A stretch of 64,000 nt of DNA from Cypionkella sinensis (GCF_042646385.1 NZ_JBHRTO010000001.1:2418001-2482000), one strand, 5' to 3'. Shown: positions 17,097 through 25,651, numbered from the stretch's first letter. Program-made: numbers and translations. The notes: a model not told the origin generated them from the sequence alone.

Positions 17097-18071
17097 TCAA
17101 AGGAAGCCTGCGACGGCAAGAAACAGCGCAGCAATCAGTCCCGCATCACGGTTGGAAAGAAACAATCTGCGGCATTGCGCCGGATCGTCGATGTTCAATC
17201 CGCGCAACTGCCAGGCCAGATGCCAGCCAAAGCCCCAAACCCCGGCCAAAGCCAGAATCAGCCCCAGCACTTTCGCAGGCGCAATCGCCACCGTGATCAC
17301 CGCCGCCGCCATCAGCACCACCGACACCACCAGAAACCCGCGCAGCCACGCGCGACTGTTGTCGCCAAACAGCCGCGCCGTCGATTTCACCCCGATCAGC
17401 GCATCATCCTCGCGGTCCTGATGCGCATAGATCGTGTCGTAGAACAGCGTCCAAGCAATCCCCGCCCCATAAAGCAGCACCGCAGGCAGTCGCACCTCGC
17501 CCGCATGGGCGGCATAAAGCAGCACCGCGCCCCAGTTGAACGCCAACCCCAGAAACGCCTGCGGCCACCAGGTAAACCGCTTGGCAAACGGATAGATCAG
17601 CACCAACCCCAGCGAGGCCACGCCCAACCCGATCGCCAACCAATTGTAGGTAAACAGGATAACCGCCGCCAGCACCGCCTGCACCGCCATCCAGATCAGC
17701 GCACCCTTGACCGTCACCGCCCCCGAAGGCAGCGGCCTGCTGCGGGTGCGCGCCACCGATGCGTCAATCTCGCGGTCGGCAATATCGTTCCAAGTGCAAC
17801 CCGCACCGCGCATCAGAAACGCGCCCAGCGCGCTCGACACTGCCAACCACAGATCCCACAGCGTAAACCCATCCCTCAGCCCCGCCAGCGCGATCCCCCA
17901 CCAGCACGGGATCAGCAGCAGCCAAGTGCCAATCGGGCGATCCGCGCGCGAAAGCCGCAGATAGGGCCGCGTCACCATCGGCGCAAAACGATCCACCCAA
18001 TTGTCCTGCGCCGCATCGGCCACGCCAGCCTGCGAAAATTCCGCCTCTGGTTTTTCGGCAAACTCAGACAT
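17097..18071 (-). CDS. ubiA: 4-hydroxybenzoate polyprenyltransferase UbiA
   Basis: A 324-residue polytopic membrane enzyme that prenylates 4-hydroxybenzoate in ubiquinone synthesis. Both Asp-rich motifs for the prenyl diphosphate/Mg2+ are visible: NDIADREIDASVARTRSRPL and a second DTIYAHQDREDD. The start at 18071 has GGGGA upstream. It is divergent from rsmE, with only 12 bases between the two start codons, so the promoters overlap the opposing genes. Confidence 0.93.
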   Translation of the reverse strand: MSEFAEKPEAEFSQAGVADAAQDNWVDRFAPMVTRPYLRLSRADRPIGTWLLLIPCWWGIALAGLRDGFTLWDLWLAVSSALGAFLMRGAGCTWNDIADREIDASVARTRSRPLPSGAVTVKGALIWMAVQAVLAAVILFTYNWLAIGLGVASLGLVLIYPFAKRFTWWPQAFLGLAFNWGAVLLYAAHAGEVRLPAVLLYGAGIAWTLFYDTIYAHQDREDDALIGVKSTARLFGDNSRAWLRGFLVVSVVLMAAAVITVAIAPAKVLGLILALAGVWGFGWHLAWQLRGLNIDDPAQCRRLFLSNRDAGLIAALFLAVAGFL

Positions 18072-18083
18072 AAATTCCCCAGC

Positions 18084-18809
18084 ATGACAGATGCAAAAAT
18101 CCGCCTCTATGTAGATCAGCCCTTGGGCGCGGGGCAAGCCGTGGCGGTCAATGCCGATAAGGCGCATTATCTTTTCAACGTGATGCGGCTCGCCCGTGGC
18201 GCTGCGGTAGCCCTATTTAACGGCCGCGATGGCGAATGGCGTGCCGAAGTCGCCGAGGCTGGCAAGCGCGGCGGCATCCTGATCTGCGCGGCCCAAACCG
18301 CCCCGCTGCGCCTGCCGCCCGATCTGTGGCTGGCCTTTGCGCCGATCAAAAAGGCCCGCACCGATTTCATCGTCGAAAAGGCAACCGAGTTGGGGGCCGC
18401 CCGCATCATCCCGGTGCAAACCCGCCACACCAATGCCGAGCGTATCCGCCAAGACCGCCTGCAGGCCCACGCGCTCGAGGCTGCCGAGCAATGCGGCGCC
18501 ACTTCCGTGCCCGAAGTCTGCGATCTGACCAGCCTTGAAAAGTTCCTCACCAGCCTCGAACCCGACCGCCAACTTCTGTGGTGTGACGAGGCGATGGTGG
18601 GCCAAGCCCCCGCCCTTTCCGGCCCGCGTGGCGGCAAATGGGCGATCCTGATCGGCCCCGAAGGCGGCTTTTCGACGGATGAACAGCAACGCCTGCGCAA
18701 GCTGCCGCAAATCCGCCCCACAGCACTTGGCCCCCGCATCCTGCGCGCCGATACCGCCGCCGTTGCCGCCCTCACCCTCTGGCAGGCCGCCTTGGGCGAT
18801 TGGGCATGA
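18084..18809 (+). CDS. rsmE: 16S rRNA (uracil1498-N3)-methyltransferase RsmE
   Basis: A 241-residue SPOUT-class methyltransferase. It has an N-terminal PUA-like domain (HYLFNVMRLARGAAVALFNG) and a C-terminal trefoil-knot domain with the SAM motif ILIGPEGGFS and LGPRILRADTAAVAAL. It methylates U1498 of 16S rRNA. The stop overlaps the next start (ATGA), so it heads a coupled three-gene operon with a GNAT gene and a membrane protein. Confidence 0.93.
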   Translation: MTDAKIRLYVDQPLGAGQAVAVNADKAHYLFNVMRLARGAAVALFNGRDGEWRAEVAEAGKRGGILICAAQTAPLRLPPDLWLAFAPIKKARTDFIVEKATELGAARIIPVQTRHTNAERIRQDRLQAHALEAAEQCGATSVPEVCDLTSLEKFLTSLEPDRQLLWCDEAMVGQAPALSGPRGGKWAILIGPEGGFSTDEQQRLRKLPQIRPTALGPRILRADTAAVAALTLWQAALGDWA

Positions 18810-19642
18810 CACCCGCCCGCTTTCGCAAAGCCACCCAGCACGACGCTCCGGGCCTATTGCAGTTTCTGGCACGGCACGAGGCTTTGTCGATGTTTCCGAT
18901 GAACAATCTGTTGGGCCATGGCCTCAGAACCGAAAGTTTTCTGTTTCAAAGCGGCACTCAGATCACCGGCTATCTGGGTCTCACCGCAGATCACAACCTG
19001 ATGCCGCAGGCCCCCGACGCCGATTGGTCACTGGTGCGCCCATGGCTGGCAGATCGCGCCATCGCAGGCCTGATCGGGCCGCCCGAACAGTGCAAAGCCC
19101 TGCAACATGCCCTTGGCCTTGATGACGCCCCGCTGCGGATGCACGCCATCGAGCCCGGCTTTTCCCTTGATCTCGCCGATCTGCGCCTGCCGCCTGTCGA
19201 TGGCTTTCGCATTACCCCCCTCAGCGCCGATCTGGCCGTGGCGATCCAATGGCGCGCCGCTGCATTGGTCGAGACCATGGGCTTCGCGCCGCAAGATGCC
19301 CCACTGATCGCCCACGATCAGGTGCAGCGCTGGCAGGCCGAAGGGCGTCACCGCCTGCTGTGGCAGGGCAACCGGCCCGTCTCCCTTGCCGGGTTCAACG
19401 CGCAGACGACGCAAACCGTGCAGATCGGCGGCGTCTACACCCCGCCCGCCCTGCGCAACTTGGGCCACGCCCGCCGCGCCGTTTCGATGATCCTCGCTGA
19501 AGCGCAGCAGACAGGCATCAAACGCGCGGTGCTGTTTGCCGCCAATGATGCCGCCGCCCGCGCCTATCTCGCCATCGGATTCCGCCCCAGCCACAGCTTC
19601 GCGCTGATCCTGTTCACCGAACCCCAGAAGGTCGCAGCATGA
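18806..19642 (+). CDS. GNAT-family acetyltransferase-like protein
   Basis: A 278-residue protein whose C-terminal half has the GNAT fold signature VQIGGVYTPPALRNLGHARR (acetyl-CoA loop) followed by RAVLFAANDAAARAYLAIGF. The N-terminal half is a less conserved domain, as in two-domain GNATs. The substrate is unknown. It overlaps rsmE by four bases and the following gene by four bases (ATGA in both), so all three are translationally coupled. Confidence 0.8.
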   Translation: MTPARFRKATQHDAPGLLQFLARHEALSMFPMNNLLGHGLRTESFLFQSGTQITGYLGLTADHNLMPQAPDADWSLVRPWLADRAIAGLIGPPEQCKALQHALGLDDAPLRMHAIEPGFSLDLADLRLPPVDGFRITPLSADLAVAIQWRAAALVETMGFAPQDAPLIAHDQVQRWQAEGRHRLLWQGNRPVSLAGFNAQTTQTVQIGGVYTPPALRNLGHARRAVSMILAEAQQTGIKRAVLFAANDAAARAYLAIGFRPSHSFALILFTEPQKVAA

Positions 19643-20211
19643 TCCGCCCCGAATTTATCGCCCTGATCCGCCGCTTTTCCGAGGTGCTGTGCGCCATCGC
19701 AGCCTTCGGCGTTGGCCTCTGGCTGATCCTGCTGGGTGGCTATCTGCTTACCCCGGTCGGCACCGCCATTGCCGCCTTTGGCATCGCGTGGGGCATCCTC
19801 GCCCTGCGCCGGCTGCGTTTCGTGCAAACCATCGACTCGCCGGGGGTTGTCGAGGTGGATGAAGGCCAGATCGGCTATCTTGGCCCGCAAAGCGGCGGCT
19901 ATGTCGCCATCCCCGAACTGGTGGAACTGCGCCTGTTGTCCTTGCGCGGCAGGCGCGTCTGGCGGCTGAAACAGGCTGATGGGCAGGCCTTGCTGATCCC
20001 GGTCGACGCCAGCGGGGCCGACAAATTGTTCGACGCATTTGCCAGCCTGCCCGGTATGAACACGCTGGCGCTGGTCAATGCGCTTGCCCCAAGCCTCTCC
20101 ACCGGCAGCACAGCCCTCAGCCTTGCGGCCACCACGCAAACCATCTGGCACCGCAAGACCGCAGCCGCCCTTCCGGGGCAGGATCGGCCGGATTTGCCGG
20201 AAAATGCTTAA
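19639..20211 (+). CDS. Conserved-looking small membrane protein, function unknown
   Basis: A 190-residue protein with two N-terminal membrane spans (about 14-35 and 38-57, LCAIAAFGVGLWLILLGGYL and TPVGTAIAAFGIAWGILALR) and a soluble C-terminal region. I recognise no family or catalytic motif. It is coupled to the upstream GNAT gene by an ATGA overlap. A membrane-proximal accessory role is possible but nothing in the sequence shows one. Confidence 0.75.
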   Translation: MIRPEFIALIRRFSEVLCAIAAFGVGLWLILLGGYLLTPVGTAIAAFGIAWGILALRRLRFVQTIDSPGVVEVDEGQIGYLGPQSGGYVAIPELVELRLLSLRGRRVWRLKQADGQALLIPVDASGADKLFDAFASLPGMNTLALVNALAPSLSTGSTALSLAATTQTIWHRKTAAALPGQDRPDLPENA

Positions 20212-20262
20212 CAATTCCTGAACGAAAATTTTCAACCCATTGATCTTAAACACATATCACTT

Positions 20263-20281
20263 TGGTCCCAACTCGGGACCA
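20263..20281. promoter_or_regulatory. Palindrome in the gshA upstream region
   Basis: TGGTCCC-AACTC-GGGACCA is a perfect 7-bp inverted repeat in an AT-rich 148-base gap before gshA, about 80 bases from the start. It could be an operator or a leader hairpin. No T-run follows. Confidence 0.45.
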
Positions 20282-20359
20282 TGCACGCCCACCCTTGACT
20301 TGTCCGCGCCGCCGCTTCACCTGTTGCATCCTGAAATTTCCAACCGAAAGAGCGTGCCC

Positions 20360-21703
20360 ATGTCGATTCCTCAGTCCGGCGGCGGCCCCATCGAAAACTT
20401 CGCCCAACTGGCCGAATTGCTGGATTCCGGCAGCAAGCCCAAATCCGAATGGCGCATCGGGACCGAGCATGAAAAGTTCGGCTGGCTGACCGACACGCGC
20501 GCGCCGCTGCCCTACGCGGGCGACCGCTCGATCTCGGCCCTGTTCGCCGGCCTGCAAAGCTTTGGCTGGACCCCAGTTTCCGAGGGCGACAACATCATCG
20601 GCATGACCCGCCGCGGCGCAAATATCAGCCTTGAACCCGGCGGCCAGTTTGAACTTTCCGGTGCCCCGTTGGAAAACCTGCACCAAGGTGCCGAGGAGCT
20701 GCAAAACCACCTCGACGAGGTCCGCAGCATCGCCGACCCGCTCGGGATCAAATTCATGGGGATCGGCGCAGCACCCGAATGGTCGTCCGAAACCATGCCC
20801 GTGATGCCGAAAGGCCGCTACCGACTGATGACCGATTACATGGGCCGTGTCGGCACCCACGGCACCCAGATGATGTATCGCACCTGCACGGTGCAGGTGA
20901 ACCTCGACTATGCGTCCGAGGTGGACATGGTCAAGAAACTCCGCGTCGCCCTCGCCCTGCAACCCGTTGCCACCGCCCTGTTCGCCTCCAGCCCGTTCTT
21001 TGATGGCAAACCGAACGGCCACAAATCCTGGCGCAGCCGGATCTGGCGCGGTCTGGATAACGCCCGCACCGGCATGCTGCCCTTCGCCTTCGACCAAGGC
21101 TTCGGCTTTCAGCAATATGTCGATTGGGTCTTGGACGCCCCGATGTATTTCGTCTACCGCGACGGCAAATACATCAACGCCTTGGGCCAATCGTTCCGCG
21201 ATTTCCTGAATGGCAAACTCCCCGCCCTGCCCGGCGAAAAGCCCACGCTTTCGGATTGGGCCGACCACATGACCACGGTGTTCCCCGAAGCCCGCGTCAA
21301 GAAATACATCGAAATGCGCGGCGCAGATTGTGGCGACCAAGCCCATATCGACGCGCTGCCCGCCTTCTGGGTCGGCCTGATGTATGATGATGCAGCGCTG
21401 GATGCCGCATGGGATCTGGTGAAAGGCTTCGATGCCGATACCCGCGAGGGTCTGCGCATCAATGCCTCGGTCAGCGCCCTGCAAGCCGAGGCGAATGGCG
21501 TCAAACTCCTTGACCTCGCCCGCGCCGCCGTCGGCCTGTCACACGCAGGCCTCGCCGCCCGTGGTCTGGACGAACAACGCTATCTCGCGCCGTTGGTGCA
21601 AAACCTTGCCACCGAGAAAACCCAAGCCGACCGCTGGCTTGACCTTTACAACGGCGCTTGGGGCAAAAACCTGACGCCGATTTACGAGGCAAGCAGCCTT
21701 TAG
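20360..21703 (+). CDS. gshA: Glutamate-cysteine ligase (plant/alphaproteobacterial type)
   Basis: A 447-residue GCS2-family ligase that joins Glu and Cys, the first step of glutathione synthesis. Signatures seen are RIGTEHEKFGW near residue 35, the ISLEPGGQFELSGAPLE active-site region and MMYRTCTVQVNLDYASE, all typical of the plant-type enzyme used by alphaproteobacteria. The ATG at 20360 starts MSIPQSGGGPIENF. A 148-base AT-rich leader with a palindrome precedes it, and a strong hairpin repeat follows the stop. Confidence 0.92.
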   Translation: MSIPQSGGGPIENFAQLAELLDSGSKPKSEWRIGTEHEKFGWLTDTRAPLPYAGDRSISALFAGLQSFGWTPVSEGDNIIGMTRRGANISLEPGGQFELSGAPLENLHQGAEELQNHLDEVRSIADPLGIKFMGIGAAPEWSSETMPVMPKGRYRLMTDYMGRVGTHGTQMMYRTCTVQVNLDYASEVDMVKKLRVALALQPVATALFASSPFFDGKPNGHKSWRSRIWRGLDNARTGMLPFAFDQGFGFQQYVDWVLDAPMYFVYRDGKYINALGQSFRDFLNGKLPALPGEKPTLSDWADHMTTVFPEARVKKYIEMRGADCGDQAHIDALPAFWVGLMYDDAALDAAWDLVKGFDADTREGLRINASVSALQAEANGVKLLDLARAAVGLSHAGLAARGLDEQRYLAPLVQNLATEKTQADRWLDLYNGAWGKNLTPIYEASSL

Positions 21704-21718
21704 CCTTCGTCTTGGCCT

Positions 21719-21777
21719 AAATACTCCCGCCGGAGGCATCCGGCATTGACCTCAGAAGCCTCCGGCGGGGATATTTT
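21719..21777. repeat. Long inverted repeat, family B, copy 1 (terminator-like)
   Basis: AAATACTCCCGCCGGAGGC (21719-21737) is complemented by a right arm at 21758-21777 that begins GCCTCCGGCGGGG and ends ATATTTT, giving a stem of about 18 bp. Near-identical arms recur at 40162-40219, and a half copy occurs at 26481-26503. It lies between convergent genes and probably terminates gshA. Confidence 0.8.
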
Positions 21778-21790
21778 AGGACAGATGAAA

Positions 21791-22057
21791 TCAAGGCGCG
21801 GCTCCAAGCACCCGCACGCCCAGAACAAAATCCCGCACCTTCGCCTCTGCCATTTCGCAGGGTTTCAGCAGATCGCCGGATGCCAGATGATACAAGTTCA
21901 GGCTGACAAACTCAGTCCCGCTCAATGGGCGCGCATAAAATTTCACGCTACGGCCATGGGTGTAGGTGGTTTTCTCCATCCGCCAGCGCTGGCCCTGATA
22001 GATCCCCTGGCTGTAGCCCTCGGGTATCTGCCCCAGCGCCTGCGCGAAGCCGTCCAC
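21791..22057 (-). CDS. Small protein of unknown function with a GTG start overlapping the upstream stop
   Basis: An 88-residue ORF containing QGIYQGQRWRMEKTTYTHGR, KFYARPLSGTEFVSLNLYHL and SGDLLKPCEMAEAKVRDFVL. The composition is balanced and protein-like, unlike antisense shadows. The GTG at 22057 uses the last G of the upstream TAG stop (TAGTG), which suggests coupled re-initiation. I do not recognise the family. An alternative is one gene broken by a frameshift, but each part looks complete on its own. The start could also be the internal ATG at 21979. Confidence 0.6.
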   Translation of the reverse strand: MDGFAQALGQIPEGYSQGIYQGQRWRMEKTTYTHGRSVKFYARPLSGTEFVSLNLYHLASGDLLKPCEMAEAKVRDFVLGVRVLGAAP

Positions 22058-22509
22058 TATTCGCTGGCAGCCGGACGCACCGACATGAACGCCTTGTTGA
22101 AATCGCTCCACACCAGCGCCTCGATGCAGGAATCTGCTCCGGCGCCGCCGCATTCGCCGCCGTTCAGCCACAAAAGCAGCACCGGCGCCTTGTTCCACTC
22201 GATCACTTTCCACTCTTGCGCAAAGTAATCCAGCCGCTTGCCCGCCACGATCAGCGACAGTTGCGAGCCACCCGTGCCGCCCCAATAGCTGGCCGAGGTC
22301 GAGCAGGTGAATTTTGCCGCATCCACCACCTGTTCAGGCTTGCCATCGCCGGTCAGGTCAACATCGGTGATCGTGCCAACCGGGGCATCGAACACACCGT
22401 CATCAAGGCTGGCACAATCTGCCTTCGCTTCGGACAGGATTTTCTCGACCGTATCTTCGGCCAAAGCCGGGCCTGCGAACAAGCAAAGCGCAAGTGCCAG
22501 CCGGATCAT
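22057..22509 (-). CDS. Secreted protein of unknown function
   Basis: A 150-residue protein with a signal peptide (MIRLALALCLFAGPALAED). The mature part includes DVDLTGDGKPEQVVDAAKF, an FG-GAP-like calcium-binding pattern (D-x-D-x-x-G-x-G), and several cysteines (TCSTSASYWGGTGGSQ, GGECGGAG, DSCIEA) that could form disulfides in the periplasm. Its ATG overlaps the plsY stop (ATGA). The small GTG-start ORF follows directly. The function is not evident. Confidence 0.75.
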   Translation of the reverse strand: MIRLALALCLFAGPALAEDTVEKILSEAKADCASLDDGVFDAPVGTITDVDLTGDGKPEQVVDAAKFTCSTSASYWGGTGGSQLSLIVAGKRLDYFAQEWKVIEWNKAPVLLLWLNGGECGGAGADSCIEALVWSDFNKAFMSVRPAASE

Positions 22510-23117
22510 TTCTTCGCGCCGATCTTTGGCTCGGTGCCCGCCTTCAGCCGCTGCAAATTCGGCCAGTGCTTGATGTAAATCAGCACCGTCAGGATCAGCA
22601 CCAAAAGCAGCATATGGCCCTCGTTCAGCACAAAGCACCACAGACCGGACAGCGCCGCCGCCATCAGTGCCGCCAGCGAGGAAATCCGCCAGATCGCCGC
22701 CGACACCGCCCAAGTCGCACAAGCCGCCAGCCCGACCGGCCAAGCCAAGGCCAGCAGCGTGCCAAGGAAGGTCGCTACCCCCTTGCCGCCCTTGAAGCCC
22801 AGCCAGACCGGGAACAGATGCCCCAGAAACGCAGCCGCCGCCGCCAGTTGCGCTGCATCCTCGCCCACCGCATAGCGCGCGATCAGCACCGCAATGCCGC
22901 CTTTCGCCGCATCGAGGATCAGCGTCGCCAATGCAGCGCCCTTGTTCCCCGTTCGCAGCACATTGGTGGCCCCGATATTGCCCGAGCCGATGCTACGCAG
23001 ATCGCCCAAGCCCATGGCCCGCGTGATCACCACGCCAAAGGGCACCGACCCCAGCAGGTAGGCCAGCACAGCCACCAGCCCCAACAGCATTGGCGAGGAT
23101 GTAATCTCTGGCATCAT
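22506..23117 (-). CDS. plsY: Acyl-phosphate glycerol-3-phosphate acyltransferase PlsY
   Basis: A 203-residue polytopic membrane enzyme. It shows the three PlsY motifs: LLGSVPFGVVI...GSGNIGATNV, a central GHLFPVWLGFKGGKGVAT and a C-terminal IKHWPNLQRLKAG. It transfers acyl from acyl-phosphate to glycerol 3-phosphate, the first step of phospholipid synthesis. Two consecutive ATGs exist (23117 and 23114); the second has the better spacing to AGGGG. The TAA stop of the preceding dihydroorotase-like gene abuts the start, so they share a transcript. Confidence 0.93.
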   Translation of the reverse strand: MMPEITSSPMLLGLVAVLAYLLGSVPFGVVITRAMGLGDLRSIGSGNIGATNVLRTGNKGAALATLILDAAKGGIAVLIARYAVGEDAAQLAAAAAFLGHLFPVWLGFKGGKGVATFLGTLLALAWPVGLAACATWAVSAAIWRISSLAALMAAALSGLWCFVLNEGHMLLLVLILTVLIYIKHWPNLQRLKAGTEPKIGAKK

Positions 23118-24383
23118 TTACCCCTGATAAACCGCTTGGCCCGCAACATAAGTTGCCAGCACCTTACCCTCCATCCGGCAGCCGTCAAACGGCGTGTTCT
23201 TGGATTTGGAGTGCAATTTGAACCGATCCAACAGATAGGGCGCATAGGGGTCGAACAGCACAAGGTCAGCCGGTGCGCCCACCGCCAGCCGCCCCTGCGG
23301 CAGGCCAAGTCGTTTGGCCGGGTTCAGCGCCAGCGCTGCAAACAGCGTTGGCAGATCCAACTGCCCGGCGTGATAGAGGCGCAAGGCCGCGGGCAGCAGC
23401 GTCTCCAGCCCCACCGCCCCGGATGCGGCTTCCTCGAACGGCAGGCGCTTGGATTCCTCATCCGCTGGGGTGTGGAAGCTGCCGATCATGTCGATCAACC
23501 CTTCCGCCACCGCCTGCACCATGGCCATACGGTCTTCTTCCGAGCGCAGCGGCGGGGTGAATTTGAAGAAGGTGCGATAATCGCCCACGTCAATCTCGTT
23601 CAGCGTCAGATGGTGGATGCTGACCCCTGCAGTCACATCAAAGCCGTTGGCCTTGGCCCTTTCCAACGCAGGCAAACTGCGCGCCGTGGTGATCTGATCG
23701 ACGTGGTAGCGGATCCCGGTCATCTCGACGAGGCCCAGATCACGGTCCAACCCGATCCGCTCGGCCATCGCCGACACACCGGGCAGACCGCGCAGGCTTG
23801 CGAACTTGCCGCTGGTCGCCGCTGCCCCCGCCGACAGACCCGGCTCTTGCGGATGGCCGATCACCAAGGCTCCCAAGGACCGCGCATAGGTGAAGGCCCG
23901 CGACAGCGCCTTGGTATCGGTCGAAACCTTGAACACATCGGTGAATGCCACCGCCCCCGCATCCAGCATGAAGCCGATCTCGACCATCTCATGCCCAGCG
24001 CGGGCCTTTGTCAGCGCCGCCATGTGCAGGATACGCACCCGTGCCTCTGCGGCGCGGCGGGTCACGAACTCCAGCGTCTCGGGCGTGTCGATGGCGGGCG
24101 TGGTGTCGGGCCGCACCACCATCGTGGTGATCCCCCCCGCCGAGGCCGCAAGCCCCGCCGAGCGGAATGACTCCTTATGCCGCTCTCCGGGTTCGCCAAT
24201 TTTGACGCCGATATCAACGATTCCGGGTGCCAGACAATGCCCGCCGCAATCCAGTTCGGTTGACCCGGCGGGAGCGTCAGCATCCACCGCCACGATCACG
24301 CCATTGTCGATGGTCAAAGAGCCGATCTCATCGGTGCCAGCTTCGGGGTTGATCAAGCGGGCGTTGGTGAAGTGGAGGGTCAT
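23118..24383 (-). CDS. pyrC: Dihydroorotase-like protein lacking metal ligands (PyrX/PyrC'-type)
   Basis: A 421-residue amidohydrolase-fold protein of the dihydroorotase family, adjacent to pyrB. The canonical HxH metal motif is replaced by G59-V-K61 in IVDIGVKIGEPGERHKESF. The H-x-x-H motif reads HVDQ (His to Gln230), and the catalytic DHAP reads FHTP (Asp to Phe303). His177 remains in IGHPQEPG. Loss of several ligands makes catalysis unlikely. Known inactive PyrX proteins of this type serve as structural partners of aspartate transcarbamoylase, so a functional pyrC should exist elsewhere. The residue changes are seen; the structural role is inferred. Confidence 0.85.
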   Translation of the reverse strand: MTLHFTNARLINPEAGTDEIGSLTIDNGVIVAVDADAPAGSTELDCGGHCLAPGIVDIGVKIGEPGERHKESFRSAGLAASAGGITTMVVRPDTTPAIDTPETLEFVTRRAAEARVRILHMAALTKARAGHEMVEIGFMLDAGAVAFTDVFKVSTDTKALSRAFTYARSLGALVIGHPQEPGLSAGAAATSGKFASLRGLPGVSAMAERIGLDRDLGLVEMTGIRYHVDQITTARSLPALERAKANGFDVTAGVSIHHLTLNEIDVGDYRTFFKFTPPLRSEEDRMAMVQAVAEGLIDMIGSFHTPADEESKRLPFEEAASGAVGLETLLPAALRLYHAGQLDLPTLFAALALNPAKRLGLPQGRLAVGAPADLVLFDPYAPYLLDRFKLHSKSKNTPFDGCRMEGKVLATYVAGQAVYQG

Positions 24384-24463
24384 TTAGCGCCCCTCGCACG
24401 GCAGCGCTTATCCCACTGAACTTGATCACCATTTGAAGACGAAGAATTCGTAACCATCGTCAT
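24380..24463 (-). CDS. Possible 27-residue micro-ORF coupled to the dihydroorotase-like gene
   Basis: ATG at 24463 behind GAGGGGC opens a 27-codon frame (MTMVTNSSSSNGDQVQW...) whose TGA overlaps the pyrC-like ATG (ATGA). It is more AT-rich than its surroundings. It could be a coupling leader or a real small protein. Length alone gives no proof of coding. Confidence 0.35.
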   Translation of the reverse strand: MTMVTNSSSSNGDQVQWDKRCRARGAK

Positions 24464-24468
24464 GCCCC

Positions 24469-24585
24469 TCACCCCGCCATCCAGACAAACGCCACCGTGA
24501 ACAGCGCCAGAAACACCAGCACGCCCGTCGCCACCATGCCGCTCATCCGGGCATCGGACCATTTCTTCTTGGGGCCATCGCTCAT
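24469..24585 (-). CDS. 38-residue single-span membrane protein between pyrB and the pyrC-like gene
   Basis: The ORF reads MSDGPKKKWSDARMSGMVAT followed by a hydrophobic span (GVLVFLALFTVAFVWMAG) that ends at the C-terminus. Its ATG overlaps the pyrB stop (ATGA). The basic N-terminus and clean span fit a small N-in membrane protein. Being coupled to pyrB argues that it is expressed. The function is unknown and no family is recognised. Confidence 0.65.
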   Translation of the reverse strand: MSDGPKKKWSDARMSGMVATGVLVFLALFTVAFVWMAG

Positions 24586-25544
24586 ACCATCGTCCCCACA
24601 GCCGCCCGCCCCCGCTCGGCCCGCAGATTGCGCGCGAGCAGGTCCATGCAGGCCATCCGTACCGCCACGCCCATCTCCACCTGATCCTGAATGACCGAGC
24701 GGTTGATGTCATCGGCCAGTTCGCCGTCAATCTCGACGCCGCGGTTCATCGGCCCCGGATGCATCACAATCGCATCCGGCTTGGCGAAGGACAGCTTCTC
24801 GGCGTCCAACCCGTAGCGGTGGTAATACTCGCGCTCGGATGGAATAAACCCGCCGTCCATACGTTCCTTCTGCAAACGCAGCATCATCACCACATCCGCG
24901 CCCTCAAGCCCCTTGCGCATGTCGTCATAAAGCTCGCAGCCGAAATGCTCGACACCCGCAGGCATCAGCGTCGGCGGTGCGATCAACCGCAGCCGGTTTT
25001 CCATCTTCCCCAACAAGATCAGATTGCTGCGCGCCACGCGCGAATGCGCAATATCGCCGCAAATCGCAATCGTCAGCCGCTGAATACGCCCCTTCGCCCG
25101 CCGGATGGTCAACGCATCCAGCAAGGCCTGCGTCGGATGCTCATGCCGCCCATCGCCCGCATTCAGCACCGCGCAATTCACCTTGCTGGCCAGCAGATTG
25201 ACCGCTCCCGACGCACCGTGGCGGACCACCAGCAAATCCGGGTGCATCGCGTTCAGCGTCATCGCGGTGTCAATCAGCGTCTCGCCCTTCTTCACGGATG
25301 AGGCCGCCACCGACATGTTCATCACATCCGCGCCCAGCCGCTTGCCCGCCAACTCAAAGCTGGCCTGCGTCCGGGTCGAGTTCTCGAAGAACATGTTGAT
25401 CTGGGTCAGCCCCGCCAAAGCATCCGAAGATTTCACCGTGCGCCGGTTCAGATCGACATAACGATCCGCCAGATCCAGAATTGTGGTGATTTCGTGTGGC
25501 GAAAGTTGCTCGATCCCAAGCAGGTGGCGGGCGCGAAAGCTCAT
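24582..25544 (-). CDS. pyrB: Aspartate carbamoyltransferase catalytic chain
   Basis: A 320-residue transcarbamoylase. Carbamoyl-phosphate motif FFENSTRTQASFE (about residue 52), the HPTQALLDALT motif and the aspartate-binding MLRLQKERMDGG and PGPMNRGVEI motifs are present. It makes carbamoyl aspartate in pyrimidine synthesis. The ATG at 25544 is preferred over 25550 because GGAG abuts the earlier ATG but is six bases before the later one. No pyrI regulatory gene is adjacent; instead two micro-ORFs and the degenerate dihydroorotase follow, consistent with a PyrB/PyrX complex. Confidence 0.95.
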   Translation of the reverse strand: MSFRARHLLGIEQLSPHEITTILDLADRYVDLNRRTVKSSDALAGLTQINMFFENSTRTQASFELAGKRLGADVMNMSVAASSVKKGETLIDTAMTLNAMHPDLLVVRHGASGAVNLLASKVNCAVLNAGDGRHEHPTQALLDALTIRRAKGRIQRLTIAICGDIAHSRVARSNLILLGKMENRLRLIAPPTLMPAGVEHFGCELYDDMRKGLEGADVVMMLRLQKERMDGGFIPSEREYYHRYGLDAEKLSFAKPDAIVMHPGPMNRGVEIDGELADDINRSVIQDQVEMGVAVRMACMDLLARNLRAERGRAAVGTMV

Positions 25545-25651
25545 CGGCATCTCCGTCGGCGGTTTAACGGCTTATAGGAAGCCCCGCCCGCCCCGGCAAG
25601 GCCCGCCCATCATATCTTGCCGCACCGCGCCATCCACCCTAGTTTGCCCGC

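Noticed and set aside
22057..22285. Frameshifted single gene spanning the two ORFs
   Set aside because: The upstream ORF ends cleanly after a complete secreted protein, and the downstream one has its own coupled start; without homologues I prefer two genes, while noting the alternative.
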